Source of the DNA: Microcoleus sp. FACHB-831 | GTDB lineage: Bacteria; Cyanobacteriota; Cyanobacteriia; Cyanobacteriales; FACHB-T130 | Direction: 5' to 3' | Assembly: GCF_014695585.1 (NCBI RefSeq) | Contig: NZ_JACJON010000067.1 | Coordinates: 248,001-312,000, forward strand | DNA length: 64,000 bases | Notes under the pieces: generated by a model | The model's database searches: none | Told to the model about the DNA's origin: nothing | What the model saw: only the letters and a program-made list of their open reading frames with translations | Position numbers and translations under genes: made by a program | In this document: piece by piece, positions 1 to 8,475 of the stretch | How positions within the stretch are numbered: position 1 is the first letter of the stretch | Layout of the letters: each line of letters begins with the position of its first letter

Positions 1-441
1 ACTTGCACCAGTTAACAGAGATTTTGTGCCGCTAGGTTGAACTGTAGTGCAACGATTTGGGCGTTTGATATTGTGGCGATCGCAGTAATTCCAAACCACG
101 CGATTCACAATATCTTTCCAGCGAGTTAGATATTCTTCTTCTTGCCGCTTAAACTCTAATCCCTGTGCAGTTTCAGGGCGTCCTTCTGTCCACCAGCGCA
201 ACCAATCTACCCCAAAGGCATTTACAAAAAAGTCAAATAAGCCTGTGAAGGATACTCCTACTATTGGATCTAGTTCGCGTGATTTACGGTATCGCTCTTC
301 AACAAATTTGTGGTTAAGAAGTGCGGCAACAGATAATGCTCCCGCCGTAAAAGCTTCCTCCTGTTCTTTGTAGTTAAGCGGATCGATTTGATTGAGGTGT
401 ACCTCTGACAAATTACAGTGGAAGTTAGAGCCTATAATTTC
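1..441 (-). CDS. nrdJ: Adenosylcobalamin-dependent ribonucleotide reductase, exon 2 (partial, continues off left edge)
   Basis: This is the downstream exon of the class II ribonucleotide reductase gene whose first exon lies at 694-1917. Read on the minus strand from 441 it gives EIIGSNFHCNLSEVHLN and stays open for 147 codons to the window edge, ending in QPSGTKSLLTGAS. Joined to exon 1 it restores the NPCG|EIIG motif and the second conserved Cys (FHC). In the family, one of these cysteines carries the thiyl radical and the other is in the redox pair. The C-terminal part, including the end of the protein, is outside the window. Confidence 0.9.
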
Positions 442-693
442 CAAATTTGTTACCCTAAAGGCTTTTTATCCTTTAGTTCTACAGGTTTTATTTTCCCTGT
501 AGTTCGGCGTACATTTTCACTTACTTTTGTTGTAAATGCCCCGCACTCTTGCCAGGATTATATTCTTCCTTTAGAAGGTTCACCTGGTACGCTCTACGGT
601 GTTAAAGGCTTTTTATTTCCTTTAGTTACCTCGGAGTTAACATCTCAGTTTTCTCCGAATTTGCGGGGTTTTTAACGTGAGGCAAAATTACTT
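442..693 (-). ncRNA. Group I intron interrupting nrdJ
   Basis: A 252-nt insertion separates codons NPCG and EIIG, and its frame meets a stop after one codon, so it must be removed at RNA level. The 5' exon end GTGTGGT (700-694) pairs with GCCTCAC (683-677), placing a U.G wobble at the splice site: a classic P1. AATTTT (689-684), next to the guide, pairs with the first exon-2 bases GAAATT (441-436): P10. The intron ends in G. Other stems: P2-like 658-653/636-631, P3-like 592-588/511-507, P4-like CCAGG 587-583/CCTGG 556-552, P8-like 502-496/485-479 and P9-like 476-470/461-455. I could not assign P7 by eye. No homing endonuclease is encoded. Group II ends (GUGYG...AY) are absent. Confidence 0.82.
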
Positions 694-1917
694 ACCACAC
701 GGATTTAAACCAACACGTTGCAGCCGATGCTCTATCTCATCAGCAGGCAAGTTTGGATAGTTTTTATGGAACCAATCTGTGGCATTACCTTGTTCGTAAG
801 CTTTGATAAAGTCAGTCTTTACTTCAAGTGTTGTTAGCAGGTCAGAGTTAGCTCTGGCTAATGCTTCTCCAGCCCATTGAATCGCACCTTCGCCCGAATA
901 GTACTGTTTTTTTACAGCCTCAATACATTCTGACAATTCAGGCTTATGGTGAAAGACGCGGGTATGGTTTGCCATGCGAAGTGCATCTCGCTCTGGATCG
1001 ATACGCCAGTTCCCCTGAGCATCTTGTTCCCAGAGGTTGCCTTTAGCATTAGCAAATGGCTCATCGTTGCTGTCTCCCTGTCTCATGCCAGCTGACCGCC
1101 TCACGTTGCCAGCAACCACGACAACTGCTGCTTCATCAATTAATAGACAGCATTCTACTGAATTTAATTGCCGTCCTACAGCTTTATTTAGAATTGACGC
1201 GCAACGTTGATAAAGTTCGGGTAATTTAATAGGATTGGCAACCCCACCAAAGCCTTTTAGAGGTTCTCCAGCTGGACGGATATTCTTCAGATCGATGACA
1301 ACCTGAACTTCGCCTGCAAATTGCTCATCCGTAGATAATTCCAGCAAAGTTTGATAAGACTTTACCCAGCCTTGGCGGCTATCTCCCACATATATCGTGG
1401 CTTGATGGCTCTCGATTTTGACTTCTGTCAGTTCGCAGCGCAACTGAGCAGGGGTAGTGCCAATGTCCCCCTGCATTGTCACGACGAGACGATTACGAAT
1501 GGGCGGGAGCTGATTAATATATTTTGGTTCGAGAACCGCTCCCGTGCCACAGCCCATCATTGCCAAATCCATCATTAGGCCAAATGCACGCCAATCTAGT
1601 ACATTTGTACTTGTACAGTTGTACGCGCCTGAAAAGTTCTGTGGCTTCTCAATCCACTCGCTACCACCAACCCAAAGCCAGCGACCAGAGGGTAGGGCTT
1701 TTATCTGACGCTGCATACGGTCTATGATGGCTGCTTCTTGGGGGAGTAGCTCTCCGAGTTGGATTAAGCCTCGGAGCGTGCGATCGCACACTTCTCCCCA
1801 CGCCTCGCGTCCTTTTTCCCTGCGACGGCTGTAAGTTCTGAAAAATACGGGATTGGCAGCGGGTGCAGTTTGCGGAAACTCGCTACTCTGGCTTACGCGC
1901 TCAAGCTCTCGAACCAT
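694..1917 (-). CDS. nrdJ: Adenosylcobalamin-dependent ribonucleoside-triphosphate reductase, exon 1
   Basis: This exon encodes the first 408 residues of a monomeric class II ribonucleotide reductase, which makes deoxyribonucleotides with a cobalamin-generated thiyl radical and needs no oxygen. Seen: an N-terminal region with FFRTYSRR, the YNCTSTN motif (about residue 119) with the first redox Cys, GNVRRSAGMRQGD, and the NPCG motif at the exon end. The family normally continues NPCGE, which is found at 441. Read without splicing the ORF stops two codons after NPCG at 690-688, as NPCGK. The ATG at 1917 is the only good start. Confidence 0.93.
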
Positions 1918-2342
1918 AGGTCAAGTCTTTTTTATCTAGGAACCGATCGTCAGACTCAATACTATAAGCGATCGCAGATATAGGGTCAAAGCTTGCAAAA
2001 ATACCCCTTTTGCCCTATATGTAGTTGACGGGTAAGCTGAGTGTGTGCGATCGCGTGTGTAAGAATTTGAACCGCCAAGACGCCCCAGCGAAGCGAAGGC
2101 GCTAGCCGTTAGAACGCCAAGGAAGAGAGGAAAAGAGCGATCGCGCGAAGGCTGTTGAGGGGAGGAGGCGCTCGGGTATTAAAGAATCAAACCGCCCCGC
2201 GCCCCGAAGCAGAGGAAGAGCTGAGCAATGGTGTATTAGATTATCCGTAGCCCGTAGCTGGGTGCAAGTCAGTTCGGCGCGTCCTGAGATATTTTAAAAG
2301 AACGGCCTAATGCTGACTTTAGGCTTCACAGGAGACAAGAGC
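1918..2342. other. Intergenic region with dispersed repeat
   Basis: No gene seen between the divergent nrdJ and ATPase genes. Around 2070-2170 lies a GC-rich mosaic (CGCCAAGACGCC, AGCGAAGCGAAGGCGC, AACGCCAAGGAAGAG) of the kind dispersed in large cyanobacterial genomes; related pieces occur at about 24556-24605 and 48905-48990. Several HIP1 sites are present. Confidence 0.6.
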
Positions 2343-3950
2343 GTGCTGCGCGAATACCAGCTTACTAATTTCAAAGCCTTTGCTGGGCCAGAAACAATTC
2401 CGATTCGTCCAATTACGCTCATCTATGGGCCAAACTCTTCTGGCAAGAGTTCCATTTTGCAATCGCTGTTGCTGCTTAAGCAAACTCTTCAAGAAGCCGA
2501 AAACCCAGAAACTCTTTTGCTACCTAAAGGCAATTTAGTTAACCTCGGTGGCTATCGTGAATTTATCCATCGCCACGATGTCAGCAAGCCATTCTCGTTC
2601 AAGGTACTTTTGGATGTAGACAAGCACGAAACACCAAATCCATTTGAAAACCTTGTCAGGGACAAGCTGATTCAGACTGCGCTTTTAGGTTTGCAAGTCA
2701 CTTTCACTTACGACCAAAATACATCAAATGTCGTTTTCTCCTCAGTAGATGTATTTATTGGGGACGATTCCTCCCCAGCGGTTATCTATAAACCTGAAAA
2801 ACAAGACAGTTTCGGAGTGGAACTAAGTAGTTATCAGGAGACTGTCCTCAAGCTAGACAACATAAACTATGCCTACAGCTTTTGGAAAGCTTGGTTTGAT
2901 ACTTACGGAGCAAAACTTGCCAAAAACGCACTTGCCGAGGTAAACAGTCATGTGCGTCAGAAAAATATTCGAGCTGCACAACTGCAACAACCTCAACACA
3001 AACAACGGTTGGAGAAACTTCAGAAGGAGATTGAGCAATTAATTCGGTTGCAGAAGCGCTTCGATAACTACACATTCGATGCCGCTATAGAAGACTTTTC
3101 AAAAGCGAATCTACATTCATTGATGCTGTGTCGGAACTTCCTGCCCGTCACGTCAAATGGTCTGCCTGGAGAGGAGTTTTCTAACCCAGAAATTCGCTAT
3201 TTATTTCAGGAAAACAGACGCCATTGGCTACCAGACATTTTGGGTGTCACGCTTCAGGCTTGCTCTACGTTTAGACGTTTCCTAGAGAATACAATTTATA
3301 TTGGCCCTTTGCGAGACTACCCTGAACGACTTTACATCTTGAGCGGTAACTCAAGCCAACAGGTAGGAAAATCTGGAAAGATGCTATCAGATATCCTGTT
3401 TAGAAATTCTGAACTTCTGAAACAGGTGAACGACCAACTAGAAGGCTTCGGTTTGGGATATGAACTCAAAGTTGCCGCCTACACTAACTACGAAACATCG
3501 GAACTGAGTGACGTTTTTGCCTTGCGCTTAGTTGATAAATACACTGGGGTGAATGTTAGCCTTCTGGATGTTGGATTTGGTATTAGCCAAGTGCTGCCAA
3601 TCGTTGTTCAGAGTATGCTTTCACGCAACCAAACTCTGCTGATTGAACAGCCAGAAATTCATATTCACCCACGCCTGCAAGCTGAACTCGGTTCGCTACT
3701 GGCAGAGTGCATCAAACCTCCTTTCGAGAATCAGTTTATTATCGAAACTCACAGCGAACATTTGATGTTGCGCCTTCAGAAGTTAATTCGTAAGGGAGAG
3801 TTAAAGCCAGAAGATGTGTCGGTTATTTATGTAGCTCGTGACAATGACGGATCGAAGTGCTTACACTTAAGGTTAGATGAAGAAGGCGACTTTATTGATG
3901 AGTGGCCAGACGGGTTCTTTGAAGAAGACTTTAACGAGATTTTCCACTAA
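2343..3950 (+). CDS. AAA family ATPase, DUF3696-type (OLD/SMC-like)
   Basis: ABC-fold AAA ATPase of about 535 residues. Seen: LREYQLTNFKAF opening, Walker A GPNSSGKSS (about residue 29), a coiled segment in the middle (QQPQHKQRLEKLQKEIEQL), LLDVGFGISQVLP as signature-like stretch, Walker B LLIEQPEIHIHP (about 432), and the H-switch THSEH (about 469). The tail LDEEGDFIDEWPDGFFEEDF matches the DUF3696 end. I chose GTG 2343, preceded by GGAG at an 8-nt spacing; ATG 2310 adds 11 residues. The next gene begins 1 nt after the stop, indicating one transcript. ATPases of this type partner with nucleases in several anti-phage systems; that role here is inference. Confidence 0.82.
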   Translation: MLREYQLTNFKAFAGPETIPIRPITLIYGPNSSGKSSILQSLLLLKQTLQEAENPETLLLPKGNLVNLGGYREFIHRHDVSKPFSFKVLLDVDKHETPNPFENLVRDKLIQTALLGLQVTFTYDQNTSNVVFSSVDVFIGDDSSPAVIYKPEKQDSFGVELSSYQETVLKLDNINYAYSFWKAWFDTYGAKLAKNALAEVNSHVRQKNIRAAQLQQPQHKQRLEKLQKEIEQLIRLQKRFDNYTFDAAIEDFSKANLHSLMLCRNFLPVTSNGLPGEEFSNPEIRYLFQENRRHWLPDILGVTLQACSTFRRFLENTIYIGPLRDYPERLYILSGNSSQQVGKSGKMLSDILFRNSELLKQVNDQLEGFGLGYELKVAAYTNYETSELSDVFALRLVDKYTGVNVSLLDVGFGISQVLPIVVQSMLSRNQTLLIEQPEIHIHPRLQAELGSLLAECIKPPFENQFIIETHSEHLMLRLQKLIRKGELKPEDVSVIYVARDNDGSKCLHLRLDEEGDFIDEWPDGFFEEDFNEIFH

Positions 3951-3951
3951 T

Positions 3952-4980
3952 ATGCTGGTGCGAACTATCCTGCTGCCTTCTGTATTTACTTCCATTCCTG
4001 AAGACCAAGCTAGTCTTTATAATAGCGTCATCTCACTACTGCAAAACTTAGAAAAAAATGGTGTAATTCTGATTGATGATAATAACTTTATCAAGACTGC
4101 TATGTCTGAAGGCGTTGACAAGTGGCCGTTGAAGTTCAGAAAGCCCGCATTGGTACTTCTTGAACAACTAAAGAAGAAAAATCGTTTAGTTGAATTGTCG
4201 CTAAATAGTAAAATCGAGGCAAATTGTATAGCCGCACCATGCCATAACTGTATTAGGATGGCGAAAGTCTACTTACCCCCTGCTATTATTGCTAGTGATA
4301 AGTGTAACCAATGTGCTAATAAACAGCTAACATCAGTTTCAACGGTTGATGTTGTTGATGTTGCTGAATATTCTATATCTAAATTCTTTAATGTACACCT
4401 CAATCAGCGCGATCGCCTTATTCTTAACAGTGAATGGAAACAGGACAAATTCGAGCAAGAAATTCTGATTCCTCTGTTTAGAGATGCGAAACATATAAAA
4501 ATATACGACAGATGGATCGGGCGGTCGTTTTCAAACCCTCCTCATATAGGACAGATTGGAGATAACTACAAACTTACCTTAGAATGGATTCTTGATGTCT
4601 TTATCCGCAAGTCACGCTTGGGAATAAAAGGCATCTTTGAGGTATGCAGTGGCTTGGACACTCTTAGTATATCCAAAGCTAAAATACCAATACCAATTTT
4701 TGTGGCATCAATCCGTCAGTTTGAGTCTGATATAAGAACAGCATATAGTTTTCCTAACTTTAAAGTAACTATTAAGAAAGAAACCCAAAGAGATCAAATG
4801 CTTCACCAGCGGTATTTGATTACGAATCAGGTAGCGGTATCTATAGATCGCGGCTTTGACTTGCTTTTGGACAAAAGAACGAGTCCGTATCCACGCCGCG
4901 TGCGGGACGTAACGATCGCTTATTGTTCAGAACCGGGTAAAATCGAAAAAGCTGTGCGATCGCTCCCCGATTTACCCTAA
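3952..4980 (+). CDS. PLD-like (MIT_C-like) putative nuclease, partner of the upstream ATPase
   Basis: A 342-residue protein starting at ATG 3952, one base after the ATPase stop. An in-frame extension back to 3877 overlaps the ATPase and is unlikely. Seen: an N-terminal helical part, two CxxC pairs (CHNC, CNQC; about residues 93-125) that look like a zinc ribbon, then a C-terminal region with IYDRWIG, GIFEVCSGL and HQRYLITNQVAVSIDRGFD. The last resembles phospholipase-D-like domains of the MIT C-terminal type, with H-x-R in place of HxK. Base composition is more AT-rich than the flanking genes. The enzymatic role is inferred from motif pattern only. It could instead be an uncharacterised effector without nuclease activity. 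Confidence 0.6.
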   Translation: MLVRTILLPSVFTSIPEDQASLYNSVISLLQNLEKNGVILIDDNNFIKTAMSEGVDKWPLKFRKPALVLLEQLKKKNRLVELSLNSKIEANCIAAPCHNCIRMAKVYLPPAIIASDKCNQCANKQLTSVSTVDVVDVAEYSISKFFNVHLNQRDRLILNSEWKQDKFEQEILIPLFRDAKHIKIYDRWIGRSFSNPPHIGQIGDNYKLTLEWILDVFIRKSRLGIKGIFEVCSGLDTLSISKAKIPIPIFVASIRQFESDIRTAYSFPNFKVTIKKETQRDQMLHQRYLITNQVAVSIDRGFDLLLDKRTSPYPRRVRDVTIAYCSEPGKIEKAVRSLPDLP

Positions 4981-4995
4981 CTTATAATTTTATTG

Positions 4996-5577
4996 ATGAC
5001 TCTTGCTCCCTGGCGATCGCCCCTTGCTCGTGCCCTTCATCGTAACCGCAGCCAGCCAGAATCGCGCTACCTGCAACTGGCAACACTCCAAGCAGATGGA
5101 CGACCTGCTAACCGTACAATAGTATTTCGCGGCTTTCTAGACGATACCAATCAACTCAAATTCGTCACAGACTCCCGCAGCCAAAAAGCAGAACAAATTG
5201 ACCGTCAGCCTTGGGGGGAAGCTTGCTGGTATTTCACCAAAACCCGCGAACAATTCCGCATTGCTGGTAAATTAACTCTAGTAAGAGAAAATTATAACGA
5301 CGCAGTGCTGCAACAAGCGCGTCATACTAGCTGGCAAGAACTCTCAGACGCGGCTAGGGTGCAATTTGCATGGCCTAATCCAGCAGAACCTAGAGCCAAT
5401 ACAGATGCTTTTGCGCCACCACCCCCAGCAGCGGACAAGCCACTAGAGAATTTTTGCCTACTGTTGCTAGAAGCCGTGCAGGTAGATCATCTGGAGTTGC
5501 GAGGCGAACCCCAAAATCGCTGGCTGTACAACTTCGACAGCGAGCAAGTATGGTCTGTTCAAGCCGTAAATCCCTGA
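4996..5577 (+). CDS. Npun_F5749-type FMN-dependent PPOX flavoprotein
   Basis: About 193 residues with the split-barrel pattern of pyridoxamine-phosphate-oxidase-like flavoproteins: SRYLQLATLQADGRPANRTIVFRG near the N-terminus, FVTDSRSQKAEQI, and a C-terminal HLELRG...RWLYNF. This cyanobacterial and plant subfamily is thought to bind FMN; the substrate is unknown. The start is ATG 4996, directly after an in-frame TTG at 4993. It begins 15 nt after the putative nuclease gene, so it may be co-transcribed, but its wide cyanobacterial occurrence suggests it is not part of that module. Confidence 0.85.
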   Translation: MTLAPWRSPLARALHRNRSQPESRYLQLATLQADGRPANRTIVFRGFLDDTNQLKFVTDSRSQKAEQIDRQPWGEACWYFTKTREQFRIAGKLTLVRENYNDAVLQQARHTSWQELSDAARVQFAWPNPAEPRANTDAFAPPPPAADKPLENFCLLLLEAVQVDHLELRGEPQNRWLYNFDSEQVWSVQAVNP

Positions 5578-5583
5578 CATATT

Positions 5584-5612
5584 AAAAAGGGTGGGCATTG
5601 CCCACCCTTCTT
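5584..5612. terminator. Bidirectional rho-independent terminator with GTGGGC palindrome
   Basis: AAGGGTGGGCA (5587-5597) and TGCCCACCCTT (5599-5609) form an 11-bp stem with an A-run on the left and a T-rich stretch on the right. It sits between two convergent genes and can terminate both. The core palindrome recurs at 14912-14936 and 44102-44123. Confidence 0.8.
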
Positions 5613-5613
5613 A

Positions 5614-6396
5614 TTAAATACCAGCACCATCTAAAAATTGCTGAATAGTTTTATCCCTAAGACGACAACTTTGAGCTGTTGCTGCGGAGTTATCATTGCT
5701 TGGTGGAAGTTCAGCTTTGAGTTGCGATTCCAGGCTGGCGATGACTGAAGTAGGAGTTTTTTGAGCGTTTTGCAGCTCTTGCAACTGCGTCTCTAGGGAC
5801 TCCAAGCGGTCTACCAAGGCGCGAATCGCTGCGGCTTCGGAATCTGGGAGGCTTGCGTGTTCGAGGGGATTAACTTTCACGCCAGAGCGATAGACAATTC
5901 GACCCGGTATGCCCACAACGGTACAATCCGAAGGAACATCGCGCAATACAACCGACCCCGCGCCGATGCGGACGCTGTTGCCAATTTGAATATTCCCAAG
6001 AACCTTAGCACCAGCGCCGACTACTACATTTTCCCCTAAAGTGGGGTGACGCTTGCCGCATTCCTTGCCCGTCCCGCCGAGGGTAGCACCTTGGTAGATA
6101 AGAGCATAATCTCCCACAATGGCGGTTTCACCGATAACCACGCCCATGCCGTGATCGATAAAAACAGCCTTTCCAATGGTGGCACCAGGGTGAATTTCAA
6201 TGCCAGTCAAGAAGCGAGCAAATTGGGAAATCAACCGGGGGATGAAGGGCATTCCCAGTATGTGTAGCCAGTGGGCAAGGCGATGAAACATAAGCGCCTG
6301 CAAACCGGGATAGCAGAACAAAACTTCCAGCCAGTTGCGGGCGGCTGGGTCGCGCTCAAAGATGATACGGAAGTCAGCTAGCAGCGTAGACAGCAC
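5614..6396 (-). CDS. cysE: Serine O-acetyltransferase
   Basis: Transfers acetyl from acetyl-CoA to serine, giving O-acetylserine for cysteine synthesis. The 260-residue protein has the N-terminal helical region ([20 protein letters not shown]), then left-handed beta-helix hexapeptide repeats with [13 protein letters not shown] and [14 protein letters not shown], the serine and acetyl-CoA binding region. A roughly 70-residue C-terminal tail has a short coiled coil ([13 protein letters not shown]). The start is a GTG at 6396; the next upstream ATG is out of frame. It is convergent with the PPOX gene. Confidence 0.93.
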   Translation of the reverse strand: MLSTLLADFRIIFERDPAARNWLEVLFCYPGLQALMFHRLAHWLHILGMPFIPRLISQFARFLTGIEIHPGATIGKAVFIDHGMGVVIGETAIVGDYALIYQGATLGGTGKECGKRHPTLGENVVVGAGAKVLGNIQIGNSVRIGAGSVVLRDVPSDCTVVGIPGRIVYRSGVKVNPLEHASLPDSEAAAIRALVDRLESLETQLQELQNAQKTPTSVIASLESQLKAELPPSNDNSAATAQSCRLRDKTIQQFLDGAGI

Positions 6397-6584
6397 AAGT
6401 GGTTCGCCATTTGGGTAAAACAGGTTATTTCGATCTTAGCTTTTCTGGTGGTGTTATACAGATCTCAAAGACCTAAATGCGAGATTTTGCAATTTAAATT
6501 TTTGATTTTGCATTGTAAACAAGGTTTTGTCATTAATTTATGTGCAAAAAATTTATGACAAACGACTAAGGACAATTTAAAATT

Positions 6585-7085
6585 CTAAGGCTGCTCGACA
6601 GAAACTTGGTAATTCCACTTTTGCCCAGTTTCAATAGAACCCACCCAGACCAGATATTTACCAGATTTCCAGTTTGTGTCTTCAACGCTGGCATCTTTTC
6701 TGGAACCAGTGTCATCGCCACAGCGAATAACGTCTTCTGGCCCTTTGATTATCAAGGTTGTGTCTTTACCGCCGCTATTTACTCTTACTCTGAGTTTGGG
6801 GAAGTCTTGTTGTAAGTGAATGATGTGATCGGGCTTTTGAGAACCGAACCCGATACACTGGTTTTTATTGCGATCGCTGCTCTCTTTCTTAAGTGCAAGC
6901 ACAATAGAAGGCAGGGAGAATGAACCACCTGTATTGCCTGATACGACTGCTTGCGACGACTTAAAGCCAGGTGCTAGAGTTAGTGAATCAAAATTCGCAG
7001 TCTGCGCTAAAACGGGCAGTGCGATTACCGCTGGCATCAACGCCAGAAAACCACGAGCTGTAAAGCGCAGCATTGTCAAAACCAT
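6585..7085 (-). CDS. Conserved cyanobacterial secreted protein
   Basis: About 166 residues. A signal peptide is visible (MVLTMLRFTARGFLALMPAVIALPVLAQT). The mature part has LTLAPGF, GGSFSLPSI, a Cys pair (QCIGFG...IRCGDD), VNSGGKDTTLIIKGP and an aspartate/tryptophan-rich end (EDTNWKSGKYLVWVGS). This is a recurrent cyanobacterial exported family of unknown function with a predicted small beta-sandwich, resembling pre-peptidase-type domains. An in-frame start at 7124 would add 13 charged residues before the signal peptide, so ATG 7085 is preferred. Confidence 0.75.
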   Translation of the reverse strand: MVLTMLRFTARGFLALMPAVIALPVLAQTANFDSLTLAPGFKSSQAVVSGNTGGSFSLPSIVLALKKESSDRNKNQCIGFGSQKPDHIIHLQQDFPKLRVRVNSGGKDTTLIIKGPEDVIRCGDDTGSRKDASVEDTNWKSGKYLVWVGSIETGQKWNYQVSVEQP

Positions 7086-7223
7086 CCTAATGTTGCTGGG
7101 AGTTGATATCTCATCCCAGAGCAAACAGAATACTACTTAACTACTTAAAGTTGTAGTCAAGTTTGAATCATTTTATTAAAACAATGGTGCCACTAGCCTT
7201 TCTGCCACAGTGCGAAAGCAATG

Positions 7224-7262
7224 AAACCCGGTTTCGCCAAAACTGACTGCGTAACCGGGTTT
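7224..7262. repeat. Dispersed inverted repeat AAACCCGGTT...AACCGGGTTT
   Basis: Ten-base arms at 7224-7233 and 7253-7262, with a 19-nt loop, just downstream of the alternative oxidase gene. Elements with this sequence are common between cyanobacterial genes. It could act as a weak transcript end; there is no strong T-run. Confidence 0.55.
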
Positions 7263-7285
7263 ACGATCCAAGGCTGGCTGAGAAT

Positions 7286-8008
7286 TTAACGCGGCGCCGA
7301 GACTAATTCAACCTCAAGTTCTTTATCGGTTACAGGTGGCAGGACTGCATTCTGTTCTAGTAATGCTTGTGTGTGGGGACTCTTGAAGTTTTTTTGAGCA
7401 TCCGGCTTTTGGCAAGCCAACATTGTCTTGACGTGTTCGCTTTCGTCATCGCGGATGTTGACAAATACATCATACAAGCTGTCAACCATAGGGCGACGAG
7501 TTTCAGGCGTGCCGCAGGATTGAAACTCGTCGAACATATAAAGATCGCCGTCGCGGTAGTATTTGATAGCTACTAAGGGTGCGGGTTGTGCTTTTAGTTC
7601 TGCTTCATGTTCGCGCACAAATGTATCGTAGGTGTGATGGGCGTGTTCTTCCACCAGTTGCATGAAGTAGTAGGCGGTGCGGGGCGAAACCATATAGAGT
7701 GCCACAACTACCCAGTAATAGAATAGAGCTGTAGTTTGGGCAAGGAAGCGATCGCTCCAGTGTTTGTTGCCACCCAACGATTCCATAATCAGTAGGTGGT
7801 GCAGCTCGTTCCAAGATTCGGCAAAGTGTACTTTTAGCCAGTCGGCTTTGCGCCAAAGTCCCAGGGTTTCGTAGAGGTGCAGAACCGAGAGGAAAGAAAA
7901 GTAGGGGACGCGAGCAACTGTCTCTAGGACGTAGAAGCGCTGATAGGGGCGATCGCGGTAAAGTTTGTCAATTACGAACACGAGTACGCCCACAAGAAAT
8001 CTAATCAT
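7286..8008 (-). CDS. aox: Alternative oxidase / plastid terminal oxidase type (di-iron quinol oxidase)
   Basis: A 240-residue membrane-bound di-iron quinol oxidase that would pass electrons from plastoquinol to oxygen. All expected metal-ligand motifs are present in order: LET (about 28-30), NELHHLLIMESLGG (about 68-81), LVEEHAHHTYD (about 117) and RDDESEH (about 188), giving four Glu and the His ligands. A hydrophobic stretch (FYYWVVVALYMV) lies between the second and third. The sequence is closer to chloroplast PTOX than to mitochondrial AOX in having no long N-terminal extension. It stands alone between secreted and DUF3352 proteins, so it is probably its own transcript. It would be an electron valve under excess light. 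Confidence 0.93.
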   Translation of the reverse strand: MIRFLVGVLVFVIDKLYRDRPYQRFYVLETVARVPYFSFLSVLHLYETLGLWRKADWLKVHFAESWNELHHLLIMESLGGNKHWSDRFLAQTTALFYYWVVVALYMVSPRTAYYFMQLVEEHAHHTYDTFVREHEAELKAQPAPLVAIKYYRDGDLYMFDEFQSCGTPETRRPMVDSLYDVFVNIRDDESEHVKTMLACQKPDAQKNFKSPHTQALLEQNAVLPPVTDKELEVELVSAPR

Positions 8009-8475
8009 CTAAGCCTACCGCAGGAGTAATAAGAGTGGCTGAAAATTAGCCGGGAGAACGGTGCCACTGGCTTTGTTCTCCTATTTTCGATCGTAGCGAT
8101 CCCCGTAGAGTTGGGCATCACCCAGTCAGGTTATCTGTGGTGAGAATTCCGATCCAGCAGGTGTTCGGTAGTCGAAACCGAATTTTTATCTAGAAAAACC
8201 CAGAATTGGGGGGAGACCCCCAAACCCCCCGTTGGGGGACGGGGTGCGTCCCCCAAACCCCCTCCACATGAAAGGTGTGTTTTTGCTGGTGCAGAATTTG
8301 GCGCTGGGGAGATTGTCAAAAATTTGGTCGAGATGAAAGTTGTATGTGTCGCTGAGGGAATGATTCCCTAGCGACACTTTGAAAAGTTTGAGGGATATTA
8401 AGGGGCGGGGGCAGCCCGAGAAAGGGAGCTTATTGTATTTTGAGATGAGTATACTGTCCGTCTGGCTACAAGAAC
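8009..8475. other. Intergenic region with G/C-run repeats
   Basis: No supported gene. Two copies of CCCCCAAACCCCC (about 8218-8230 and 8251-8263) sit between runs of G that can pair with them, a type of dispersed element often seen in cyanobacteria. Two short ORFs here (8131-8319, 8186-8377) only read through this repeat. Confidence 0.5.

Noticed and set aside
418-675. 85-codon plus-strand ORF at the left end
   Set aside because: It is antisense to the intron and to exon 2 of nrdJ; the opposite strand explains the sequence fully.
688-1917. A truncated, non-functional nrdJ pseudogene
   Set aside because: The frame and motif resume exactly at 441 after the insertion, with group I splice pairing, so an intron is the better explanation.
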